Shown piece by piece: positions 57,168-64,000 of a DNA stretch of 64,000 nt. Below the pieces are notes generated by a model, which was not told the origin of the DNA, did no database searches, and saw only the letters and a list, made by a program, of their open reading frames with translations. This DNA comes from a virus: the IMG/VR virus record IMGVR_UViG_3300027668_001405, positions 1 to 64,000 of that record. One strand, written 5' to 3'. The translations under genes were made by a program, and so were the position numbers. Position 1 is the stretch's first letter. Every line of letters starts with the position of its first letter.

Positions 57168-58592
57168 ATGGCAGAAAACAAGTTACCCTCGGATACGTTT
57201 TGTATACTACCGTGGATACATTTAAGCACAAGACCAGACGGAAGTATGCGTGTGTGTTGTACAGCTAATGCAAGTGCAGTAGGAGCAACAAATGATAAAG
57301 TACATGGCGGTCGAGTTGGAATTGTAAAAACAGATGATGGTAAACCTGCTAACTTAAACAACAGTGATTTGAATAGTGCGTGGAACAATAGTTACATGCG
57401 TGGCGTTAGACAACAAATGATGGCTGGTGAACAACCACCTAGTTGTGTAAAATGTTATAAAGAAGAAGCGGCTGGACACAGGTCTAAAAGACAGTGGGAA
57501 ACAGACTATTGGATTAAAGACGGTATCGACGTTGAAGATTTAATAAGGGAAACTTACGAAGATGGAAGTACTGATTCTAAACTACGCTATATTGATATCC
57601 GTATGGGGACGAAATGCCAGTTGGGGTGCGTTATGTGTAGCCCACATGACTCTTCAGGCTGGGTAAAAGATTGGAACAAACTATATCCACAAATTACAAA
57701 TGAATCCTTAAAAGAAACTATGAATTGGGATGCTAAAGGTAAGACCTTTGGTGCAAACTATAACTGGCACAAAAACAACCCAACGTTTTGGGATCAGTTT
57801 TATGCACAGATTCCTTATATCAGACAACTATACTTTGCTGGTGGTGAATCAACAGTTATTGAAGAACATTATTCAATCCTATCTAAAGTTATTGAGATGG
57901 GTTACGCACATCAAATTGAAGTGCGTTATAACAGTAATGGTATTGAACTACCAGATCGTTTGCTAGAGCTATGGACACACTTTGAAAAGGTACGTTTCCA
58001 TTACAGTATTGACAGCATTGGTCCAATGAATGATTATATTCGTTATCCAAGTGAATGGTCACATCAGCTAGCAATGTTTGAACGCCTAGATCAAAAGACA
58101 AGTAACAACGTAGAAATTACAATTGCGTGTGCAGTTAATGCACTTAACATTCATTACATTCCAGACTTCCTTAAATGGAAACTTCAGGATAGCGGACTTA
58201 AGAAAACAAATATGTGGCCTTTTGGAGCAGGTGGTATTAACTATCACTTTGTATACTGGCCCGGACATTTGAATGTTAAGATATTGCCAGATGAATTCCT
58301 AGACAAAACAGAAGCCAAGTATGAAGAATTTATTCAATGGTGGAAAGAGAATTGGGAGCTAGGTGTTCCAAGTTGGCATAAGGGTAAAGTAGACTATCAG
58401 AAATGGGAAGATGCTAGTTATGGTATCAAACGTTTACGTGGTATGATTAGCTTTGCTCGTAGTGAAGATTGGACACGCCGACTACCCGAGTTTAGAGAGT
58501 ATATAAACAAGTTAGATGAATTGCGTGGAACAGACTTCCGTGCAACATTCCCAGACATGGCTTACTTGCTTGATGAACCGGATGACACCTGA
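57168..58592 (+). CDS. twitch-domain radical SAM enzyme 1
   Basis: 474 residues. It begins with a half-SPASM (twitch) module: FCILPWIHLS (C12), MRVCCTA (C30, C31) and CVKC (C93, C96), for an auxiliary Fe-S cluster. Then the SAM core CQLGCVMC (C150, C154, C157) and FAGGESTV, YNSNGIEL, YSIDSIGPMN. The auxiliary module comes before the core, the reverse of ordinary SPASM enzymes. Such proteins are seen in marine phages without a known substrate. First of three here. Confidence 0.88.
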   Translation: MAENKLPSDTFCILPWIHLSTRPDGSMRVCCTANASAVGATNDKVHGGRVGIVKTDDGKPANLNNSDLNSAWNNSYMRGVRQQMMAGEQPPSCVKCYKEEAAGHRSKRQWETDYWIKDGIDVEDLIRETYEDGSTDSKLRYIDIRMGTKCQLGCVMCSPHDSSGWVKDWNKLYPQITNESLKETMNWDAKGKTFGANYNWHKNNPTFWDQFYAQIPYIRQLYFAGGESTVIEEHYSILSKVIEMGYAHQIEVRYNSNGIELPDRLLELWTHFEKVRFHYSIDSIGPMNDYIRYPSEWSHQLAMFERLDQKTSNNVEITIACAVNALNIHYIPDFLKWKLQDSGLKKTNMWPFGAGGINYHFVYWPGHLNVKILPDEFLDKTEAKYEEFIQWWKENWELGVPSWHKGKVDYQKWEDASYGIKRLRGMISFARSEDWTRRLPEFREYINKLDELRGTDFRATFPDMAYLLDEPDDT

Positions 58593-58788
58593 GGTTCGTA
58601 AAGAGGCCCATCGACGTTTTTGGATGATCAAGGGCCACTTAGCCTGTAAGGATTGGGACGATGATGCATTATACAAAATGCACGAAAGTTACTTGAAGCG
58701 TTTATGGGGTAATGAAGAAGCATACCTTTGGGAAGAAGGTTTTGAAGAAGCATACTTTAAGTTAACAAATGAACAACCATCAAACTAA
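58582..58788 (+). CDS. small helical protein between two radical SAM genes
   Basis: 68 residues from ATG 58582 (11-base overlap with the radical SAM gene upstream; an ATG at 58573 is also possible). Highly helical and aromatic (RRFWMIKGHLACKDWDDDAL; YLKRLWGNEEAYLWEEGF). It overlaps the next radical SAM gene by 20 bases. Its place between the enzymes makes it a candidate partner or substrate peptide, though no leader/core pattern is plain. Confidence 0.6.
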   Translation: MTPEVRKEAHRRFWMIKGHLACKDWDDDALYKMHESYLKRLWGNEEAYLWEEGFEEAYFKLTNEQPSN

Positions 58789-59980
58789 TACAGACACACA
58801 TTGCACACTGCCTTGGAGTGGTGCGGCAGTTGATGCTGGTGGCAGGGTTGTACCTTGTTGTAGATGGATGGGACCACATGGTGACTTAGACAATGCTCCT
58901 AAAATAGCTAATGGATTAGAAAACGCAAGGAACAGTAAGTTCTTTGAAACAGTACGACAAAGTATGTTAGATGGAAAACGTATTAATGGATGTAAGAAAT
59001 GTTGGGAAGAAGAAGATTTCTTTGGTCCTGAACATCAACAGCGTTGGTTACGTTTACAGCACAATCATAACATACAGGCACTGTCAGTTAATGGAGTAGC
59101 AAACATGACTACCACTGCTCCTACAAAGCTACGGTACCTAGAAACAGGTATAAGCAACCTATGTAACTTTGCTTGTGTAATGTGCAACTCTGCAACCAGC
59201 AGTACGATACACAATATAACAGTCAAAGGCAAAATGCCTAAGAGCTTCCATCAAAACAATAGCGTAATAGATTCAGACTTATCAGAGCTACAATATTTGA
59301 AATTTGTAGGTGGTGAGCCCATGATGGAACGCAAGCATGATGAATTATTAGAAAAGGTTGTTGCATTAAACAATAACCCAACATCACTAGAATTAGAGTA
59401 CCATACTAATGCAAGTATATTTCCAAGCGAGCGTGTAACTACTGCATGGAAGAAAGTAAAATCAGTAAGGATTATATTTAGTTTAGACGGTGTGTATGAG
59501 AAATCTAAACTACAGCGTCCAGGTAGATACAAATGGCAAGATGTAGAAGATACAGTACATAAATATGTACAGCTAGCAGACAAAGTTAATATTATATTCT
59601 CAAGCAATACAGTGTTGACAGCATTGAATGTTGGGCAAGTAATAGATATACTTGAATGGTTATACTCGAGAATAGGACACAAACAACTTGGGTGGTTTAA
59701 TGTACATAAACTGTTTAATGAAAGGTTTAAGTATATAGACCTACGTAATATAAGTCAAGAGAAGAAAACTATTATAAGAAAAGAGTTAACAGATTGGGCG
59801 GCAACAGGTCACCCAGCACTAGACACTCCGCTGAAATCAGTGTATAATGAGACTATAGAAGCACTAGATACACCACCTAGTGGTACATTGACTCTTAGTA
59901 GAGAGTTAATATTAGAAAAGCATTTCCAAAATGATATATGGAAGTACTTCAAAGAAGAATTAAAGGACCTAGAAATATAA
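58769..59980 (+). CDS. twitch-domain radical SAM enzyme 2
   Basis: 403 residues. Auxiliary module HCTLPWSGAA (C12), VVPCCRW (C30, C31), CKKC (C75, C78); SAM cluster CNFACVMC (C132, C136, C139); then KFVGGEPMM, YHTNASIF, FSLDGVYEKS. Same architecture as its neighbour but diverged, so a paralogue, not a fragment. The next gene begins inside its stop codon (TAATG). Confidence 0.88.
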   Translation: MNNHQTNTDTHCTLPWSGAAVDAGGRVVPCCRWMGPHGDLDNAPKIANGLENARNSKFFETVRQSMLDGKRINGCKKCWEEEDFFGPEHQQRWLRLQHNHNIQALSVNGVANMTTTAPTKLRYLETGISNLCNFACVMCNSATSSTIHNITVKGKMPKSFHQNNSVIDSDLSELQYLKFVGGEPMMERKHDELLEKVVALNNNPTSLELEYHTNASIFPSERVTTAWKKVKSVRIIFSLDGVYEKSKLQRPGRYKWQDVEDTVHKYVQLADKVNIIFSSNTVLTALNVGQVIDILEWLYSRIGHKQLGWFNVHKLFNERFKYIDLRNISQEKKTIIRKELTDWAATGHPALDTPLKSVYNETIEALDTPPSGTLTLSRELILEKHFQNDIWKYFKEELKDLEI

Positions 59981-60516
59981 TGAAATACATTTTAGTAGCT
60001 CTAAAAGCAGAATTGCCAGAGCATAATTTAGACCCTACATCATACAAAGTATGGTATACTGGTGTTGGTAAAGTAAATGCATCTATATGGGCAACACTTG
60101 CATGCATACAAAAAGACTGTGAAGCAGTTATTAACTACGGAACAGCAGGTGCATTTAATAGTGAACTAGCAGAACAGTTACTACACATTGGTACAGTAAA
60201 GCAACGTGACATGGATACAAGGCCACAAGCAGAACTAGGTGTTACTCCGTTTGAAGACAGTGGATTTGAAGGTGACATTAAACTTAGTAATAGTGCATAT
60301 ACATGTAGCACTGGTGATAACTTTGTAACAGAGGTTCCAGAATTAGAAAGTGATTGTGTTGATATGGAAGCATATGCAATTGCTAAAGTATGTAAGCACT
60401 TCCAAAAGAATTGCATAGTTTACAAATATATTAGTGACCTAGCAGATTCAGATGCTGCGGCAACGTGGGTAGAGAATCAACACAAAGGAGCAGATGCTTT
60501 TATAGCAATGACCTAG
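59980..60516 (+). CDS. MTA/SAH-nucleosidase-like phosphorylase-fold protein
   Basis: 178 residues from ATG 59980. VALKAELPEHN, TGVGKVNASIW and NYGTAGAFN resemble the purine nucleoside phosphorylase/MTAN fold; DMEAYAIAKVC carries the ribose-binding Met-Glu and ISDLAD the catalytic Asp. MTAN cleaves S-adenosylhomocysteine, methylthioadenosine and also 5'-deoxyadenosine, the by-product of radical SAM enzymes. It sits between two radical SAM genes, so by-product removal is the likely task. A little shorter than bacterial MTAN (about 230). Confidence 0.75.
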   Translation: MKYILVALKAELPEHNLDPTSYKVWYTGVGKVNASIWATLACIQKDCEAVINYGTAGAFNSELAEQLLHIGTVKQRDMDTRPQAELGVTPFEDSGFEGDIKLSNSAYTCSTGDNFVTEVPELESDCVDMEAYAIAKVCKHFQKNCIVYKYISDLADSDAAATWVENQHKGADAFIAMT

Positions 60517-60517
60517 T

Positions 60518-61774
60518 ATGAGTGGATTTTGTTCATTACCTTTTGTACAGTACAGCACATATAACGGAGGCCGTTATAGACTTTGTTGTATGGCTAAAGA
60601 ACCAACTACACTTGTTAACCAAGAAGAGTTGGGTATTAATGGTACATGGAATCACGACTATATTAAAGATGTAAGACGTAGAATGACTGCCGGTGAGAAG
60701 TTATCCGAGTGCAGTGAATGCCATCACTTAGAACGTAATGGAATAATGAGTTCACGTCAATGGGAAAACAAAGTATGGGCAGATGTAATTGATGGAATCG
60801 TAGCAGACGCAAGTGCTAATGATTGGGAAGTTGATCAGCCATTACAGTTTGACTTTAGATTAGGAAACCTATGTAACCTACAGTGTCAGATGTGTAACAA
60901 AGAAGCATCACACTTGGTAAGCGTAGAACGTGCGGCAATGATTAAACGTGGACTAGGAGCTGACCACCCAGATTGGGAAGGACAGATTGCAAGCAAGAAA
61001 GAAGCACTTCTGCAACCTGGAATTGATTGGGTAGACTTTAAAGCCATGTTACCATATGCTCGTAAGATAAAACTAATAGGTGGCGAACCTACAGTAGCAA
61101 CAGATATGTTTAAGCTACTAGATATTGCAACAGAAAGCGGACACGCAGAACACATTGAATTAAGCTTCTACACAAATATTACAAACATGCAAGACAAGTG
61201 GCTAGCTCAGTTAGCTAAGTTTGAGAAAGTCATTGTTAACTGTTCACTAGAAGGAATGGGCGACATGAATGACTATTTGCGTCCACCTAGTAAATGGGCT
61301 AGTGTGTGGAAGAACTTTGATAAATTAGTACAGTTTGCTGATACTAAACCGGGTAAGCGTATTAAGGTACGGGTTACTACAGTAAACCAAATGACTAATG
61401 CATTGCACATAGTTCCTTTTTGGAAGTTTATGCATGATTACCAGATGACTAGTAATAGAGGCATTGGAATGAGTACCAATCAGCTAGTGGAGCCTGCTTA
61501 CTACAGCATGGCACATGCACCTGAATGGTTGAAAGAACAACAACGTGAACAGATTTTGGAATTTCTTAAGTCCATTGACAACAGCCCTCACTTTGAGCAA
61601 TATGAAGAACCACTCATGGAAGTGGTTAACTTTAGTCTTGATAGTGAGCACAAGTTTGATGCTAACATCATGCAACAATATGTCAAGGTCACCGAAAACT
61701 ACGACAGATTCAGAGGACACATGGTTACCAAAGTGTCTCCCGAATTTGAACGAATTAAAAAAGACTCCGAGTGA
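60518..61774 (+). CDS. twitch-domain radical SAM enzyme 3
   Basis: 418 residues. Auxiliary module FCSLPFVQYS (C5), YRLCCMA (C23, C24), CSEC (C65, C68); SAM cluster CNLQCQMC (C119, C123, C126); KLIGGEPTV, YTNITNM and NCSLEGMGD follow. Third member of the family in 5 kb. It lies one base after the nucleosidase gene and the amidinotransferase gene comes next. Confidence 0.88.
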   Translation: MSGFCSLPFVQYSTYNGGRYRLCCMAKEPTTLVNQEELGINGTWNHDYIKDVRRRMTAGEKLSECSECHHLERNGIMSSRQWENKVWADVIDGIVADASANDWEVDQPLQFDFRLGNLCNLQCQMCNKEASHLVSVERAAMIKRGLGADHPDWEGQIASKKEALLQPGIDWVDFKAMLPYARKIKLIGGEPTVATDMFKLLDIATESGHAEHIELSFYTNITNMQDKWLAQLAKFEKVIVNCSLEGMGDMNDYLRPPSKWASVWKNFDKLVQFADTKPGKRIKVRVTTVNQMTNALHIVPFWKFMHDYQMTSNRGIGMSTNQLVEPAYYSMAHAPEWLKEQQREQILEFLKSIDNSPHFEQYEEPLMEVVNFSLDSEHKFDANIMQQYVKVTENYDRFRGHMVTKVSPEFERIKKDSE

Positions 61775-61810
61775 TTACTCTTGGACATGTAAATGGAGAG
61801 TTAGATTCTA

Positions 61811-63019
61811 ATGAACTTTGGTTTTAAAAGTTATAACAGTTGGGACCCACTAAAGAAAGTATTGTTGGGTAGTACACTACCTGAGGGCTTCTTTGCAGAT
61901 TTCCCAGACCCTAAAGTAGCAGATGCTATGACTACAGTTAACGAGGAAACTCGTGAAGACTTAAACAACTTGCAATCAGTATTTGAGAGCAAGGGCATTG
62001 AAGTACATAGGATGCCAGAAGCATGTGTATTAAAGAATAGAAGGTTTAACAGTGTAGCTGAATTTATAGACATGCATGGATATATTCCTAAACCTTTTAA
62101 TGCACCAAGAGATGACCAAATCATTTTTGGAGAGCATATGATTACAGGAACATCAAATCCTGTACATAGAATATTCCATGGTACTAGAGAAGATACATTT
62201 AACATATTTGATAAAAAAGCACCCTGGGCAGGCTGTGATGATTTAATTGATATTGCAGATCCCAATCAAGAACTAAACATAATTGAAGCAGTTGGCAAAC
62301 CTAACTTTACAATGAGTTGGCCTAGTATTATGAGAGCAGGCAAGGACATTATAATTGATATACATGATTTTAATGGACCTACTAGACAGCTAGCTGAAAA
62401 CTGGGTAGACCGTTTTAATGAGAAGTTTGGTTATAAGTTTAGAATTAATACAACTACAATGGGTGGACACACTGACGCAGTAATGGCACTTGTTAAACCT
62501 GGGCTTATAATAAGTCATGTTAATGTAAACAAGTATGAAGAAACATTTCCAGGTTGGGATGTAATTAAAATAGATAGAACACACAACGATCATACAGTAG
62601 CTTGGAACGAATTCCGTATCTCAGAAAAAGATAAATGGAGAGGTAACAAACTAAATCCAGTAGCAGATTATTGGATTGCAGGACAAGAACACAACGTAGC
62701 ATTGAATAAATTTATTGACTTATACATGCACCCTAGCGTTGGCAGTTGTTTTGAAACAAACTTTGATGTAAACTGTGTAAGCATAGACGCTAATACAGTA
62801 GTTGCAAGTGGACCTAGTAAAGTGTTAGAAGATAAGCTAGGCAAGCACAACGTAGATGTAATTACGTCTAACATGAGGCACAGATTCTTTTGGGATGGTG
62901 GCTTACATTGTGCTACAGTTGATTTATACCGTGAAGGCGAGATGGAAGATTACTTTCCTGAACGCAGTGCAGGAGTTGATTTTGGTAAAGTGTGGGGCAA
63001 TAACGAAACACGCCGGTAA
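61811..63019 (+). CDS. amidinotransferase-family protein
   Basis: 402 residues. The start FKSYNSWDPLKKVLLGS is characteristic of the glycine/inosamine amidinotransferase group of the ADI superfamily. The catalytic His is likely in MGGHTDAVMALVKPG and the cysteine region in FDVNCVSIDANTV. These enzymes move an amidino group from arginine to an amine, giving guanidino compounds. In this cluster it could modify a peptide side chain or an amino sugar. Confidence 0.75.
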   Translation: MNFGFKSYNSWDPLKKVLLGSTLPEGFFADFPDPKVADAMTTVNEETREDLNNLQSVFESKGIEVHRMPEACVLKNRRFNSVAEFIDMHGYIPKPFNAPRDDQIIFGEHMITGTSNPVHRIFHGTREDTFNIFDKKAPWAGCDDLIDIADPNQELNIIEAVGKPNFTMSWPSIMRAGKDIIIDIHDFNGPTRQLAENWVDRFNEKFGYKFRINTTTMGGHTDAVMALVKPGLIISHVNVNKYEETFPGWDVIKIDRTHNDHTVAWNEFRISEKDKWRGNKLNPVADYWIAGQEHNVALNKFIDLYMHPSVGSCFETNFDVNCVSIDANTVVASGPSKVLEDKLGKHNVDVITSNMRHRFFWDGGLHCATVDLYREGEMEDYFPERSAGVDFGKVWGNNETRR

Positions 63020-63027
63020 ATTAATTG

Positions 63028-63035
63028 CATAAATA
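63028..63035 (+). promoter_or_regulatory. T4-type late promoter motif
   Basis: CATAAATA in the 47-base gap after the amidinotransferase gene, 32 bases before the next ATG. Confidence 0.45.
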
Positions 63036-63066
63036 TAATTATCAACGCATATAATAAAGGAAAACA

Positions 63067-63945
63067 ATGACTCGCATAGCTAAAGATATTACAGCAGGCA
63101 AGGACTTCATAGTCCATGTATTCGATGCATCTGAAGTTGACGTCAACGACAATTATAGATTATACGAAGCGTTTGAAAGTGGATGGCCTGTAGTTATTAA
63201 GAACTATAAAATAGAAGGACTTGATTACGATTACTATGATAATTTACCAGACTGGAATATTACAGATAACAAATGGGTAATGCCCTGGTACAATAGTCAT
63301 ATTAAGGCTCGTGACAGACTACGTAACGAGCGTGACTGGAGTGAAGATGAAATAGATTTGTTCCATAAAAAGCACAAACAATCAAACAAGGCATGGACTG
63401 ATAGTTTCGATAATATGTTTCCACAGTATAACACGACTGAGAAAATGCTCAGTCACAGGTACAATACATTAGTAGAGAACAAACTACACTTAGACGAGCT
63501 GGACGAACAGCATACTGGTAATGAACAGCAAATGCGTATGTTTGTACAGCTAGATAAAAAACGTCCTAGAGTATTATCATTTGGTCCTGACTTGGAAAAA
63601 ATGTACAATGATTACAAAGATGAGTTTAACTTGGGTGAGATTGACAAAAGCAATACACACAAATTTATAACTGAGATGCGTGATCGTTGTGTATGGAACG
63701 ACAAGGCTTGGGACCAGTTTCATCACCCACTACATTACATAACGTTTGATCCAGGTGACATTTGGTTCTTTAATGCACAATGGATTACACATCAAATTGT
63801 GTTTGGTACTAAGCTACAATGCTTTGAATGTGATATTCAAAACGATAGCTTACTACACCCAGAGTGGGCAATGAAGCAAAGAATACAAACTTTAGATAAC
63901 AACGACAATTCAGCATGGGGCGGTACTACCGTCAGCATGGAATAA
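63067..63945 (+). CDS. possible oxygenase-fold protein
   Basis: 292 residues. The late segment HYITFDPGDIWFFNAQWITH, then QIVFGTKLQCFECDI, resembles the end of jelly-roll oxygenases (a GD..F turn, a His, then a strand). The H-x-D first half of the iron site is not clear, so activity is uncertain. It starts behind AAAGGAAAACA and continues the modification cluster. Confidence 0.45.
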   Translation: MTRIAKDITAGKDFIVHVFDASEVDVNDNYRLYEAFESGWPVVIKNYKIEGLDYDYYDNLPDWNITDNKWVMPWYNSHIKARDRLRNERDWSEDEIDLFHKKHKQSNKAWTDSFDNMFPQYNTTEKMLSHRYNTLVENKLHLDELDEQHTGNEQQMRMFVQLDKKRPRVLSFGPDLEKMYNDYKDEFNLGEIDKSNTHKFITEMRDRCVWNDKAWDQFHHPLHYITFDPGDIWFFNAQWITHQIVFGTKLQCFECDIQNDSLLHPEWAMKQRIQTLDNNDNSAWGGTTVSME

Positions 63946-63957
63946 CAAGGAATAATA

Positions 63958-64000
63958 ATGAATAAACCAGTAAACGCATGGAGCGAGTTTCAACCATTAC
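63958..64000 (+). CDS. start of a second amidinotransferase-like gene (partial)
   Basis: Only 14 residues are visible, MNKPVNAWSEFQPL. The pattern (V-N-x-W/Y-x-E/S-x-x-P-L) matches the opening of glycine amidinotransferase-like proteins and of the gene at 61811. An AAGGAATAATA site precedes the ATG. The gene continues beyond the window. Confidence 0.4.
   Translation, partial: MNKPVNAWSEFQPL

Noticed and set aside
1-64000. A cellular genome fragment instead of a phage
   Set aside because: No ribosomal, tRNA or house-keeping operon occurs, the genes are too small and overlapping, and the promoter types suit a T4-like virus. Lack of virion genes keeps some doubt.

Overview
This window looks like part of a large, AT-rich marine bacteriophage genome of the T4-like (myovirus) kind, or a very similar virus. 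The evidence is indirect but consistent. Coding density is close to complete, with dozens of tiny genes joined by ATGA or TAATG stop/start overlaps, almost all on the + strand. Gene groups are headed by near-consensus sigma70 promoters (TTGACA, usually 17 bp, TATAAT-like). A second motif, TATAAATA/CATAAATA, sits in short gaps before genes and resembles T4-type late promoters. The gene content is a phage-like mix: ThyX, thymidine kinase, flap-type 5'-3' exonuclease, a sliding-clamp candidate, MazG-like protein, APS-kinase-like P-loop kinase, GTP cyclohydrolase I, QueE and DpdA-like transglycosylase. No capsid, tail, terminase or polymerase gene is visible, so the viral assignment is an inference. 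No photosystem gene is seen; the TctA/TctC transporter pair and the autotransporter protease would suit a Gram-negative heterotroph as host, but the host cannot be named.

Layout. 1-7634: small early-type genes, a leftward group (split radical SAM/SPASM enzyme plus SGNH-hydrolase-like protein), a carbamoyltransferase, a kinase and a methyltransferase. 7635-10700: a tripartite tricarboxylate transporter pair (TctC-like receptor, TctA-like permease) with a structured leader, then a leftward Fis-type regulator. 10723-15348: a block of secreted or membrane proteins starting behind a perfect 20-bp palindrome, including a 754-residue cysteine-repeat protein. 15345-22170: radical SAM enzymes on both strands around a second 20-bp palindrome, with glycosyltransferase-like, methyltransferase-like and cupin genes. 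22186-32051: nucleic-acid and sugar metabolism (exonuclease, clamp candidate, DpdA, QueD-like candidate, glycosyltransferase, epimerase, FolE, phosphoribosyltransferase). 32076-34926: a secreted subtilase with a probable autotransporter barrel. 34926-49525: thymidine kinase, MazG-like protein, a second split radical SAM/SPASM enzyme, short UDP-glucose dehydrogenase, QueE, SufE, MetK, peroxiredoxin, 5'-3' exonuclease, phosphomannomutase, Smr protein, ThyX and a second methyltransferase. 49594-54479: membrane HtrA-like protease and a MoxR ATPase/VWA-type protein pair. 55778-64000: sulfotransferase-like protein, 2OG-oxygenase-like protein, three N-terminal-twitch radical SAM enzymes, a nucleosidase, an amidinotransferase, another possible oxygenase and the start of a second possible amidinotransferase.

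How it may work together. Seven radical SAM/SPASM-type systems plus QueE, and at least two methyltransferase-like proteins, would consume S-adenosylmethionine and release 5'-deoxyadenosine or S-adenosylhomocysteine. The same window encodes a SAM synthetase, an MTA/SAH-nucleosidase-like protein and a SufE-like sulfur carrier, so it appears to bring its own SAM supply, by-product clearance and some Fe-S support. The 55778-64000 cluster is the best candidate for an undescribed biosynthetic system. FolE, QueE, a QueD-like candidate and DpdA suggest 7-deazaguanine DNA modification, although no QueC is visible. The epimerase, UDP-glucose dehydrogenase, phosphomannomutase, glycosyltransferases, carbamoyltransferase and sulfotransferase-like proteins suggest decoration of a glycan, surface or DNA.
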